Assembly: GCA_044355655.1 (NCBI GenBank)
Contig: JBIKXS010000060.1
Coordinates: 1-10,389 of the forward strand
Source: UBA3064 sp023258775
Lineage (GTDB): Bacteria > Pseudomonadota > Gammaproteobacteria > Burkholderiales > Burkholderiaceae_E
Direction of reading: 5' to 3'
DNA: 10,389 nt
The translations under genes and the position numbers were made by a program. Shown piece after piece: positions 1-7,307 of this stretch. The stretch's first letter is position 1; each line of letters opens with the position of its first letter. The notes beneath the pieces were generated by a model. The model made no database searches and was not told the DNA's origin. It saw only the letters and a list, made by a program, of their open reading frames with translations.

Positions 1-391
1 TTCTTGCCGATCGATCGCCTTCGGTTTTTTGTTCTATCCACAAGAACATTTCGGTGTAAACCGTTTGCGGACATGCGTAACCGCACCAAAGTCTTCCCGC
101 AATAGCTGTAAAAAAGAACAGGCTATAAGCCGAAATCACCAAAAGCCCGGTGAGGTATATAAAGTCCTGCGGATAGAGAACAAGCGAAAAAATATAGAAT
201 TTACGTGAGGCAAGATCAAAGAGAACCGCAGGCCGATCCCCCCAAGGCAGCCAGGCAAGTCCGTAGTAAAGCAATTGCGTGAACCACACAAGCGCCCAGC
301 GCCAGCGTGCAAACTGACCATGGACGGTCTTGGGGTATAGCTTTTTGTGGGCCTGATAAAGGTTGACCACAACGGGCTGGGGCGATTCCAT
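1..391 (-). CDS. ccoG: CcoG, cbb3 oxidase assembly / copper-reducing iron-sulfur protein (N-terminal part, cut by window edge)
   Basis: This is the N-terminal 130 residues of a CcoG (RdxA/FixG) protein; the reading frame stays open to base 1, so the C-terminal part lies outside the window. The ATG at 391 begins MESPQPVVVNLYQAHKKLYP. It is followed by membrane segments at roughly residues 31-48 and 76-98, and then by the family signature GRLWCGYACPQTVYTEMF at about 99-116, with Cys103 and Cys107. CcoG is an inner-membrane protein of about 450-500 residues. Its later part, not visible here, carries ferredoxin-type [4Fe-4S] motifs. The family is reported to reduce Cu(II) to Cu(I) for cbb3 assembly. 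It starts 15 bases after the ccoP stop with only a weak ribosome binding site, so coupling to ccoP is likely. Identity is secure; function beyond the family is inferred. Confidence 0.93.
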   Translation of the reverse strand, partial: MESPQPVVVNLYQAHKKLYPKTVHGQFARWRWALVWFTQLLYYGLAWLPWGDRPAVLFDLASRKFYIFSLVLYPQDFIYLTGLLVISAYSLFFFTAIAGRLWCGYACPQTVYTEMFLWIEQKTEGDRSAR

Positions 392-406
392 GACTTACAA
401 ACTTCG

Positions 407-1360
407 TTACTTGGCTTGTGGGTCGTTGGATAGGCCCCAAACATAGGCTGCAAGTACCTTAGCCTTGGCCCGCGCAAGTTCATTATCGCCACCGAGCAGC
501 GAGCCAAAAGAGGGCATATTGTTTTGCTTACCCTCAGTGATCGTGTGTTGTATGGTTCTCAATCCACCGCCGTAAAGCCATACATCATCGGTCAAATTCG
601 GTGCACCAATTTGCTTATTGCCTTTGCCATCATTGCCATGGCAGGCGGCGCACACCCCAAACTTAGGCTTGCCCATTTGTGCCTTTAAGCTGTCGTGTGC
701 GGCACCCGAAAGCGAAAGCACATAATTGGCCAGATTCTCCACATCAGCTGCCGTACCAACCGCTGCAGCCATCGGTGGCATAACCGCCTGCCGGCCGTTC
801 AAAATCGTTGTAACGATATAGTCGGCATCACCTGTACCAAGCCAATCTTTATCGGTCAGATTAGGAAATCCCATCGAGCCCTTGCCATTTGAGCCATGGC
901 ATTGCACGCAATAGGTCAAGTACATTCGCTCGCCCATACCCTTGGCTTTTGCATCAGCGGCAACTTGCTGAATATCCATGCTGGCATATTGCGCAAACAA
1001 GGGCTTGGTTGACTCGTCATAACGCTTCATCTCGTCTTGATATTGCGTGGTCTGCGTCCAGCCAAGCCTGCCTGCGTGCGTACTCAAGCCAGGAAAGAAA
1101 TATAAGTAGGCAATACCAAAAATGATGGTGATGATAAAAAGACCTACCCACCAGCGTGGCAGTGGGTTGTTAAGCTCTTCGATCTCATCCCAGGCGTGGC
1201 CAGTGGTTGAAACGCCCTTTTCGTTGCCAGGTAAGCGCTGCTTAGCGGTGGCTGCGATTAAGAAAATGCAAAAAGCAATCGACGCAACCGTCGCGCCTGC
1301 CACGTACCATCCCCAGCCTTGACTAAAAAAATCAGTCACCACGTGTTGTGTTGTGCTCAT
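407..1360 (-). CDS. ccoP: CcoP, dihaem cytochrome c subunit of cbb3 oxidase
   Basis: Subunit III of the cbb3-type cytochrome c oxidase, 317 residues, which is usual for the family. It has two N-terminal membrane segments (about 18-38 and 71-90) joined by a short cytoplasmic loop containing the conserved DEIEELNNPLPRWW stretch (58-71). The periplasmic part holds two cytochrome c domains with haem-attachment motifs CVQCH (151-155) and CAACH (237-241). Likely axial methionines are Met194 or Met197 (QAVMPPM) and Met282 (NMPSF). It passes electrons from soluble or membrane cytochromes c to CcoO and CcoN. The ATG overlaps the ccoQ stop in an ATGA, and the sequence GGGGAAATAAG just upstream can serve as ribosome binding site. 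Nothing is missing or truncated. Confidence 0.97.
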   Translation of the reverse strand: MSTTQHVVTDFFSQGWGWYVAGATVASIAFCIFLIAATAKQRLPGNEKGVSTTGHAWDEIEELNNPLPRWWVGLFIITIIFGIAYLYFFPGLSTHAGRLGWTQTTQYQDEMKRYDESTKPLFAQYASMDIQQVAADAKAKGMGERMYLTYCVQCHGSNGKGSMGFPNLTDKDWLGTGDADYIVTTILNGRQAVMPPMAAAVGTAADVENLANYVLSLSGAAHDSLKAQMGKPKFGVCAACHGNDGKGNKQIGAPNLTDDVWLYGGGLRTIQHTITEGKQNNMPSFGSLLGGDNELARAKAKVLAAYVWGLSNDPQAK

Positions 1361-1617
1361 CTTATTTCCCCGCTAACGTCTGTTGCGCCGTAGCTCTCCC
1401 CTGAGTTCTGTTGTGCCGCAGCCCTCCCCTTAACCCCTGCCGCCTGCTGCGCGCCTGCCTTTTCGCTTAAAAACTCGTCATCATCGAGAAAAGGAATAGC
1501 AGCGTCGGCATCAAAACGGCTACGTAAGGCGGGCGCATAAGCCCACAAAACCACGCCGACAAAGGCAGCAAACGAGCTCAGGGTGACGAGCACGCGCATA
1601 TCGTTTAACCAGTCCAT
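1357..1617 (-). CDS. ccoQ: CcoQ, small membrane subunit of cbb3 oxidase, with an extended C-terminal tail
   Basis: Small membrane-anchored subunit thought to stabilise the CcoNOP complex. There is one membrane segment (about residues 9-27), then the typical short acidic stretch IPFLDDDEF around residues 41-49. The ATG at 1617 is preferred over the in-frame GTG at 1620 because the AGGAGG at 1628-1623 lies only 2 bases from GTG but 5 from ATG; this gives 86 residues. Family members are usually about 50-65 residues. The extra length is a hydrophilic tail rich in Ala, Gln, Gly and Ser, encoded partly by a near-tandem DNA repeat (1379-1432). It lies between ccoO (9 bases from the stop to this ATG, with ccoO's TAG overlapping the ribosome binding site by two bases) and ccoP (4-base overlap). 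Identification rests on position, topology and the DDD motif. Confidence 0.9.
   Translation of the reverse strand: MDWLNDMRVLVTLSSFAAFVGVVLWAYAPALRSRFDADAAIPFLDDDEFLSEKAGAQQAAGVKGRAAAQQNSGESYGATDVSGEIR
1379..1432. repeat. Two near-tandem 26-base copies, 28-base period, inside ccoQ
   Basis: Bases 1379-1404 and 1407-1432 match at 22 of 26 positions and are spaced 28 bases apart. The period is not a multiple of three, so the copies are read in different frames in ccoQ and encode different residues. Each copy contains a CCCC block (GGGGAG on the coding strand). A further GGGGA block, the presumed ccoP ribosome binding site (1371-1367), lies about 30 bases further along the coding direction. The arrangement suggests slipped-strand duplication that lengthened the CcoQ tail. 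Confidence 0.75.
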
Positions 1618-1629
1618 CACTGCCTCCTA
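1618..1629 (-). promoter_or_regulatory. Ribosome binding site that decides the ccoQ start
   Basis: AGGAGG (1628-1623 on the minus strand) is a near-perfect Shine-Dalgarno sequence. It overlaps the ccoO stop codon (TAG, 1629-1627) and stands 5 bases before the ATG at 1617. The GTG at 1620 would have only a 2-base spacer, which is too short. The overlap suggests that ribosomes finishing ccoO re-initiate on ccoQ. Confidence 0.75.
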
Positions 1630-2235
1630 ACGCTTAATCGCCGTGCCAAGGCCTTGCAAATAAGCAATCAAGGCATCCATCTCGGTTTTGTCTTTGACCA
1701 GTTCAGGCGCTTTTGCGATCTCTTCATCGCTATAAGGCGTGCCGAGTTTGCGCAAGGCGCGCATATGGCTTTGCATGGTTTCCCCGCTCACCATAGCCTT
1801 GGCAAGCCAGGGGTAGCCTGGCATGTTGGACTCGGGTACCAAGTCACGCGGATTCATCAAATGGATCCGATGCCACTCATCGTTATAGCGACCACCAACA
1901 CGTGCCAAATCAGGTCCGGTGCGTTTACTACCCCACTGAAAGGGCCGGTCGTAAACGAATTCGCCTGCCACCGAATAGTGTCCATAGCGCTCAGTCTCAG
2001 CACGGAAGGGGCGAATCATTTGCGAGTGGCAGCCATAACAGCCTTCGCGCACATAAACATCGCGACCGGCAAGCTGCAAGGCATCATAGGGCTTAAGACC
2101 AGCCACAGGCTCGGTGGTTGAACGCTGGAAAAACAAGGGAACAATTTCAACCAGACCACCAACGCTGATGGTGAGTATCACCAACACAATCAATAAAGTT
2201 ACATTTTTTTCAATCAGGCCATGATCAAACTTCAT
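1627..2235 (-). CDS. ccoO: CcoO, monohaem cytochrome c subunit of cbb3 oxidase
   Basis: Subunit II of cbb3 oxidase, 202 residues, matching the usual length. An N-terminal membrane anchor (about 12-35) is followed by a periplasmic cytochrome c domain. This holds the haem-binding motif EGCYGCHSQMIRPF with Cys66, Cys69 and His70, and the probable axial Met138 in ESNMPGYPW. The conserved KRTGPDLARVGGRY segment (104-117) is also present. CcoO takes electrons from CcoP and delivers them to the low-spin haem b of CcoN. The ATG at 2235 has an AGAGGA ribosome binding site 7 bases upstream and lies 20 bases after the ccoN stop. The protein appears complete with all haem ligands. Confidence 0.97.
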   Translation of the reverse strand: MKFDHGLIEKNVTLLIVLVILTISVGGLVEIVPLFFQRSTTEPVAGLKPYDALQLAGRDVYVREGCYGCHSQMIRPFRAETERYGHYSVAGEFVYDRPFQWGSKRTGPDLARVGGRYNDEWHRIHLMNPRDLVPESNMPGYPWLAKAMVSGETMQSHMRALRKLGTPYSDEEIAKAPELVKDKTEMDALIAYLQGLGTAIKR

Positions 2236-2255
2236 GATGTTTTCCTCTTGGTCGA

Positions 2256-3707
2256 TTAAGCGTGCGCAGCGGCAGCTGGAATCGGCGCCTTGACCGACTT
2301 GCCTTGGGCGATGGTCATGAAGCAGTTCATGAGCATCAGCAACATGCCGCTCAAATAAAGCACACCGCCCAGGAAGCGAACCACATAGTAGGGATAGGTT
2401 GCTTTAATCGACTCGATAAAAGCATAGGTCAGGGTGCCATCAGGGTTGGTAGCGCGCCACATCAAACCTTGCATCACCCCGGCGATCCACATGGCTGCGA
2501 TGTAAAGAACAATCCCTATGGTTGCAATCCAGAAGTGCAACTCCACCCACTGAGGCTTGGCCATCGCATCGCGGCCAAAAAGTCTTGGTAGTAAATAATA
2601 GATCGATCCAATACTAATAAAACCAACCCAACCAAGCGCACCCGAATGCACATGGCCCACCGTCCAATCGGTGTAGTGTGACAAGGCGTTGACGGTCTTG
2701 ATCGACATCATCGGGCCTTCAAAGGTCGACATGCCATAAAAGGAAAGCGATACCACGAGGAACTTGAGCACGGCATCGTTACGCAATTTGTACCAAGCGC
2801 CCGATAAGGTCATGATGCCGTTGATCATCCCTCCCCAGGATGGCGCAAGCAGGATCAGTGAAAACACCATGCCAAGCGATTGTGTCCAATCGGGTAAAGC
2901 GGTGTAGTGCAAGTGGTGGGGGCCAGCCCACATATACGTGAAAATAAGCGCCCAAAAATGAACGATCGAAAGCCGGTACGAGTAAACCGGGCGCTCCGCC
3001 TGCTTAGGTACGAAGTAGTACATCATCCCCAAAAAGCCTGCGGTAAGGAAAAAGCCCACCGCGTTATGGCCATACCACCACTGAATCATCGCGTCTTGGG
3101 CCCCTGCGTAGGCCGAATAGCTCTTGGTGAGCGAGGCAGGCATGGCCATGCTATTCACAATATGCAAAACAGCGACCGTGATAATAAATGCGCCGAAAAA
3201 CCAGTTCGCCACATAAATATGCTCAAGCTTGCGTTTGGCTAATGTGCCAAAGAAGACGATCGCATAACAAACCCAAACAACCGCGATCAACAAATCGATG
3301 GGCCATTCGAGTTCGGCGTATTCCTTACCAGAGGTCATACCAAGCGGTAATGTGATCGCCGCCAGAACAATCACCAGCTGCCAGCCCCAAAAGGTAAACG
3401 CAGCAAGCGGGCCGCCAAAAAGCCTTGCATGCGTGGTTCGTTGGACCACGTAATAAGAGGTCGCAAAAAGCGCGCTGCCACCAAATGCAAAAATCACCGC
3501 ATTGGTGTGTAAGGGACGAAGACGGCTGTAGGTGAACCAGGGGATGTCGAAATTTAGCGCTGGCCAGGCCAGCTGTGCCGCGATCACCACGCCGACCAAC
3601 ATGCCCACAACACCCCAGACCACTGTCATCACGGCAAACTGCCGCACCACCGTATAGTTATAAGTTTCCGCCGTATCGCTGCTTGCGAAAGCCTGCATCG
3701 TGCTCAT
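2256..3707 (-). CDS. ccoN: CcoN, catalytic subunit I of cbb3-type cytochrome c oxidase
   Basis: Catalytic subunit of the C-family haem-copper oxidases, 483 residues with about 12 membrane helices. It reduces oxygen to water at high affinity and pumps protons. All key residues are visible and line up with the Pseudomonas stutzeri structure at a constant offset of 7. They are His67 and His354 for low-spin haem b; His352 for haem b3; His214, His264 and His265 for CuB; and Tyr258, expected to be cross-linked to a CuB histidine. Glu129 (GKEYAELEW) and Glu330 (STFEGPM) match conserved glutamates of the family. The ATG at 3707 is backed by AGGGG (3718-3714) with a 6-base spacer; the ATG at 3698 is a weaker choice. 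It is the first structural gene after an 86-base gap, so it may have its own promoter. Confidence 0.98.
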   Translation of the reverse strand: MSTMQAFASSDTAETYNYTVVRQFAVMTVVWGVVGMLVGVVIAAQLAWPALNFDIPWFTYSRLRPLHTNAVIFAFGGSALFATSYYVVQRTTHARLFGGPLAAFTFWGWQLVIVLAAITLPLGMTSGKEYAELEWPIDLLIAVVWVCYAIVFFGTLAKRKLEHIYVANWFFGAFIITVAVLHIVNSMAMPASLTKSYSAYAGAQDAMIQWWYGHNAVGFFLTAGFLGMMYYFVPKQAERPVYSYRLSIVHFWALIFTYMWAGPHHLHYTALPDWTQSLGMVFSLILLAPSWGGMINGIMTLSGAWYKLRNDAVLKFLVVSLSFYGMSTFEGPMMSIKTVNALSHYTDWTVGHVHSGALGWVGFISIGSIYYLLPRLFGRDAMAKPQWVELHFWIATIGIVLYIAAMWIAGVMQGLMWRATNPDGTLTYAFIESIKATYPYYVVRFLGGVLYLSGMLLMLMNCFMTIAQGKSVKAPIPAAAAHA

Positions 3708-3793
3708 CGAATTCCCCTATTTCCACAAATGCTTTAGGGGATTTTACGCCGTTTACGTACCGACGGAAGGTCTAGGCGGCAATTTTTAGCCGG
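3708..3793 (-). promoter_or_regulatory. ccoS-ccoN intergenic region, possible ccoN promoter
   Basis: This is the longest gap on the minus strand. A -10-like TAAAAT (3746-3741, minus strand) matches the consensus at 5 of 6 positions, but no good -35 box stands 16-18 bases before it. That would fit an activator-dependent promoter or no promoter at all. A CGTAAA direct repeat (TTTACG on the plus strand, 3743-3748 and 3752-3757, 9-base period) overlaps this element. No FNR/Anr palindrome (TTGAT-N4-ATCAA) was found by eye, and no terminator hairpin was seen after ccoS. Confidence 0.3.
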
Positions 3794-4042
3794 TTATCGG
3801 TTATTTGATGTGTTTTCTTCAGTTTGACTCGACGTCATTGCCGCTTGAGACGGGGTTTGTTGCGATGCAGCAACGCCCTTTTGGTCTGCTTGCGCCACCG
3901 TGCTGTCATCGTCAAGCAAGAGCTGACGCCCATGCGTTTCCAAATCCTTGAATTGTCCGCTGTCATCCATACGGAAATAAAGCCAAACCGCCACCCCGAG
4001 CAAAGCTAGGCTTAGCGGGATCAGGAGAAAGATCGCTTCCAC
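3794..4042 (-). CDS. ccoS: CcoS, small cbb3 oxidase maturation protein
   Basis: Small membrane protein needed for assembly of active cbb3 oxidase; the family is linked to cofactor insertion into CcoN. It has one membrane helix at the N-terminus (about residues 2-23), followed by the family signature DDSGQFKDLETHGRQLLLDDD (26-46). The remaining residues, about 47-82, form a Gln/Ser/Thr-rich hydrophilic tail that looks disordered and makes the protein somewhat longer than usual. The start is a GTG at 4042, preceded by AAGGCAGG. It overlaps the 3' end of ccoI by 22 bases in another frame, implying coupled translation with the ATPase. The signature motif and its place after ccoI make the identification firm despite the small size. 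Confidence 0.92.
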   Translation of the reverse strand: MEAIFLLIPLSLALLGVAVWLYFRMDDSGQFKDLETHGRQLLLDDDSTVAQADQKGVAASQQTPSQAAMTSSQTEENTSNNR

Positions 4043-6528
4043 CGTACCTGCCTTAAGCTATTGCTCACAACCACCAGGGAACTGAGCGACATACCAAGCG
4101 CAGCTCCCCAAGCGGGAATCCAGCCCAAGGCTGCCAGGGGAATCGCAATAAGGTTGTAGCCAGTGGCCCAGGCAATGTTCTGCTGCATCAGGCGCTTGGC
4201 ATGACGGGATGCAGCGATCAAAAACACCAGCGATTCCAAGCGATCGGACAAGATCAAGGCGCCCGCGTGAAGTCTTGCAAGATCGCTAGCCTTGCCAATC
4301 GCTGCCGACATGTCAGCGGCCGCTAAAACTGCAGCATCGTTTAAACCATCACCCACCATAAATACCTTGCGTCCCTCGGCTTGCATGCGCTGCACGATAG
4401 CCCATTTATCCTGGGGCAGTTGCTCGCCCAGAAAGCAAGCTCCAGGGCTTAAATCCGAAAGTCCCAATTGCGTAACCAGGGCGTCGACCGCTACTTGTCG
4501 GTCGCCCGAAAGTACATGCAAGCGCAGACCCATCGCTTTGAGCGCCTGCAAGCTGGCCAGGGCATCCTCGCGTAAAGGGTCGCGAAGCTGCCAGCGGGCA
4601 ATCGGCAAATGGTCGATACCAAGCCAGACTTCTTGAAAAGGATCATCATCTTGCGAGCGATCGACTGGCTGTTCACCCCGTACAAAAGCCATCGAACCGA
4701 GCTTGATCACCGAACCATCGGAACAAGCAGCCTGTACACCCTGCCCCAAAAGGCCACGGATATCGTAAGCCGGATGCGCATCGGACCCGCTTAGGCCTTT
4801 CGAATGGGCATGTTGCGCTAAGGCTAGGGCGAGCGGATGAGGCGATGCGAGCAACAAGGGCATGGCAAGCTCAAGGGCTGACTGCTCTGAGAAAGCCTGA
4901 TCGAAGATGGTCAGCCCACAGACTTTAGGCCTGCCCAAGGTCAGTGTTCCCGTCTTATCGAGCACCAGGTCTGTGACCTGGGCCAAGCGCTCAAGCCCAT
5001 CACCGCCCTGCAAAATGACACCAGACTTGGCCAATTGGTACTGAACGGCAGCAAGCGCCGAGGGTACCGCCAAGGAAAGCGCGCAAGGGCAGGACACCAC
5101 CAGCACGGCAACCGACACCTCAAAGGCGCGACTAGGGTCTAGCCAAAGCCACCCGGCAAGCACCATCACGACAAAGATCAGTAAGCCCCCAATAAAGTGG
5201 CGCGCAGCGCGATCAGCCATTGCTGCCATGGCTGGCCTTGTGCTGCCGGCCCGAGCGATCAGTCGTTGTAAATCGGCGCGCGTTGAGGCACTCGCTGGTC
5301 GCACAACGTTTAAGCGAACGCTTTGTGCTTCGGCAATGACTGCGCCAGAAGGCAGCAACTCGCCAGGTAAAAATCGCTGCGGCGTTGATTCACCACTGAG
5401 CAACGAACAATCAGCCTGCACGTCGCCATCCAAACACATCGCATCAGCAGGCAGGCTGGCCCCGGGCTCAAGTTCAATCACATCGCCGACTTGCAAGTCT
5501 TCAGCCAAAACCTTCTCGTCCCCCTTGGGGCCGATGCGTCGAATCGCTTGGGGTATGCCTGCGGCGAGTCGGTCAAGCCAGCGTTGAGAACGCCTTCGAG
5601 CATTGGCTTCGAGACTACGGGCTGCCAGTAGCAAGAACAAGAACATGGTGACCGTGTCGAAGTAAACCTCGCCACGACCCTGCCAGGTGTTGATTGCACT
5701 GGCAAGATAGGCAGCAAGCAAGCCCAGCGCGACCGGCACATCCATACCCAGGTGTTTTTGGCTGACATCGCGAACCGCCGCTTGCAATATCGGCCAACCG
5801 CTATAAAGCAGCGCGGGAAGGGTCACCACCATGCTTGCCCATTGCAAAAGCGCAGCATCGCCCGGCTCGACATCACCAGGGCTCGCCCAGTAAAGCGGGG
5901 TTTGCAGCATCATCACTTGCATCATGGCCAGCCCGGCAACAAAAAGGCGGCGCCTTTGACGGCGCTCGATCACCTGCAAACGTTGCTCGCGTGCGGAGGG
6001 ATCAAATGGCAGTGCCCGGTAACCGAGCGCGCGCAGCCTAGCCAAAATCGTCGCGAGACTGGTCTGCTTGTCATCCCACTGCACCAGGGCCTGTTGCTGG
6101 GCGTAATTGACCTGCACACGACCCACGCCCTTGGCTGCCGACAATCCGCGCTCGAGCAGCCATACGCAGGCACCACATCGCATGCCGTCGATCATCAGAC
6201 AGGACTGCAATTGCTCGCCGTGCTCATGATCGTCGACCCGCTGAATAAAGCCGCGCCTTTGAGCGAGCCGCTCAACATCAAGCTCAAGCGCTAGGGTTTC
6301 ATCGACAGGGCCAAGCTGGCTCAGTGTCTGTATCCCTGAGCCTAAATCAGGCCCGGCTTGGAGCCCTGGCGCTTCGCGATGGTTGTAATAGCGCTCCAGA
6401 CCAGCCTGCACAATGGTCCTGGCAACACTCGCACAGCCTTCGCAACACATGTTTCGGGCTTGGCCAAGGATGAGTACCGCTTGTGGCTTTGGAGGACAGG
6501 CTTCGCCGCAATGAAAGCAAGCGCTCAT
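4021..6528 (-). CDS. ccoI: CcoI (FixI), copper-transporting P1B-type ATPase for cbb3 oxidase assembly
   Basis: Heavy-metal P-type ATPase, 835 residues from the chosen start, placed in the inner membrane to supply copper for the CuB site of CcoN. Order of parts: a cysteine-rich N-terminus (Cys4, Cys7, Cys11, then CCEGC at 28-32) typical of CcoI; an HMA domain with GMRCGAC (Cys118, Cys121); the actuator SGES (378-381); the membrane metal site CPC (480-482); the phosphorylated Asp524 in DKTGTLT; the HP pair (564-565); and the hinge GDGLND (726-731). The ATG at 6528 is preferred over an in-frame TTG at 6549. It gives an ATGA overlap with the upstream gene and starts right at the cysteine motif (MSACFHCGEAC), whereas the TTG has no clear ribosome binding site. 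It overlaps ccoS by 22 bases. Confidence 0.96.
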   Translation of the reverse strand: MSACFHCGEACPPKPQAVLILGQARNMCCEGCASVARTIVQAGLERYYNHREAPGLQAGPDLGSGIQTLSQLGPVDETLALELDVERLAQRRGFIQRVDDHEHGEQLQSCLMIDGMRCGACVWLLERGLSAAKGVGRVQVNYAQQQALVQWDDKQTSLATILARLRALGYRALPFDPSAREQRLQVIERRQRRRLFVAGLAMMQVMMLQTPLYWASPGDVEPGDAALLQWASMVVTLPALLYSGWPILQAAVRDVSQKHLGMDVPVALGLLAAYLASAINTWQGRGEVYFDTVTMFLFLLLAARSLEANARRRSQRWLDRLAAGIPQAIRRIGPKGDEKVLAEDLQVGDVIELEPGASLPADAMCLDGDVQADCSLLSGESTPQRFLPGELLPSGAVIAEAQSVRLNVVRPASASTRADLQRLIARAGSTRPAMAAMADRAARHFIGGLLIFVVMVLAGWLWLDPSRAFEVSVAVLVVSCPCALSLAVPSALAAVQYQLAKSGVILQGGDGLERLAQVTDLVLDKTGTLTLGRPKVCGLTIFDQAFSEQSALELAMPLLLASPHPLALALAQHAHSKGLSGSDAHPAYDIRGLLGQGVQAACSDGSVIKLGSMAFVRGEQPVDRSQDDDPFQEVWLGIDHLPIARWQLRDPLREDALASLQALKAMGLRLHVLSGDRQVAVDALVTQLGLSDLSPGACFLGEQLPQDKWAIVQRMQAEGRKVFMVGDGLNDAAVLAAADMSAAIGKASDLARLHAGALILSDRLESLVFLIAASRHAKRLMQQNIAWATGYNLIAIPLAALGWIPAWGAALGMSLSSLVVVSNSLRQVRWKRSFS

Positions 6529-7307
6529 GGCCTGACCCAGCTGATACAAGCGTCAACCACCGAGACCAAGTGAGCGCGTGGATCGAGCCGCATAAGGCCA
6601 GCCAGCGCATACGCACACAAGATGAGCGCGGCTGCCCGCCGTAACCAAAGCGTTCTCAAGAGTCGACCGAAGCGCTCAGCGCCCAAGCCCATCGCGACAA
6701 GATTAGGCAGAGTACCAAGGCCAAAACTTGCAAGAAGCAGTGCACCTTCAAGCGCATGTTGACTGGCAAGCGCCGCGAGCAGCATGCCATACACCATGCC
6801 GCAGGGCAGCCAGCCCCAAAAAAACCCGGCTGCCAGGCTTGCCTTGATCGAGCGCGTGGACAGGTAACGCGCTGCCGTGGCCGATAAGCTGGACCAAAGC
6901 CAGCGACCGGCGGGTTCAAGCCAGCGCAAGCTCTGACCCCAGCCCCATAAATAAAGGGCAAAGGCGAACATGAGCGCATTGACCAACACAAAACCAATTT
7001 GTTCAATCGGCAAGATATGCTTAAGCAATAGGGCCGAGGATCCGAGTGCGCCCATCAGGCCACCGGCTAAGCTATAACTGCCAACCCTTCCTAGGGAATA
7101 AGCAATCTGCCGGGCAAGCACGCTTGTTAAAGGCTCACAAACCCTTGCCTGCATGGATACAAGGTCCGAACCCGCATCGCTTGCGCTGATCGCGATCGGA
7201 ATCACAGGCCGATTTAAGAGCACCACAATGCCGCCGCACATGCCTGCACAGTGAAAGCCCCCGAGCAAGCCCAGCAGGAAAACCGAGAAATAGCTCAGAT
7301 CCGGCAT
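6525..7307 (-). CDS. TauE/SafE-like (COG2836-type) membrane protein linked to cbb3 oxidase assembly
   Basis: Polytopic membrane protein, 260 residues from the ATG at 7307, with about six hydrophobic segments. It carries the signature of the 'sulfite exporter TauE/SafE' subgroup found beside ccoI in many proteobacteria: GGFHCAGMCGGI at about 16-27, WGWLPCGMVYGML (164-176) and FGLGTLPNL (195-203). The conserved cysteines in HCxGMCGG and LPCG suggest metal or thiol chemistry. Related proteins are sometimes fused to copper-binding HMA domains, so a copper-handling role in oxidase maturation is a reasonable inference; sulfite export has no support here. The start is uncertain: an ATG at 7364 would add 19 residues that do not resemble the family. 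Neither start has a strong ribosome binding site. The stop overlaps the ccoI start in an ATGA, so the two are likely co-translated. Confidence 0.85.
   Translation of the reverse strand: MPDLSYFSVFLLGLLGGFHCAGMCGGIVVLLNRPVIPIAISASDAGSDLVSMQARVCEPLTSVLARQIAYSLGRVGSYSLAGGLMGALGSSALLLKHILPIEQIGFVLVNALMFAFALYLWGWGQSLRWLEPAGRWLWSSLSATAARYLSTRSIKASLAAGFFWGWLPCGMVYGMLLAALASQHALEGALLLASFGLGTLPNLVAMGLGAERFGRLLRTLWLRRAAALILCAYALAGLMRLDPRAHLVSVVDACISWVRP

Noticed and set aside
136..507. 123-residue minus-strand frame spanning the ccoG start and the ccoP end
   Set aside because: The ccoG frame in the same region gives a clear family match including CGYACPQTVY, so this frame is a shadow.
1654..2121. 155-residue plus-strand open frame opposite ccoO
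   Set aside because: It is antisense to a subunit with intact haem motifs; no domain or convincing ribosome binding site was seen.
3780..3804. Possible terminator hairpin after ccoS
   Set aside because: The CCGATAACCGG stretch cannot form a stable stem with a loop, and no T-run follows a stem.
3805..3818. TTGAT half site followed by GTGT inside the ccoS 3' end, about 100 bases before ccoN
   Set aside because: The second half (TTTCT) matches ATCAA at only one of five positions, so it is not a credible FNR/Anr box.
5752..6294. 180-residue open frame on the plus strand opposite ccoI
   Set aside because: It lies entirely opposite the well-supported ATPase HMA and N-terminal region, shows no recognisable motif, and its composition is that of a shadow frame.
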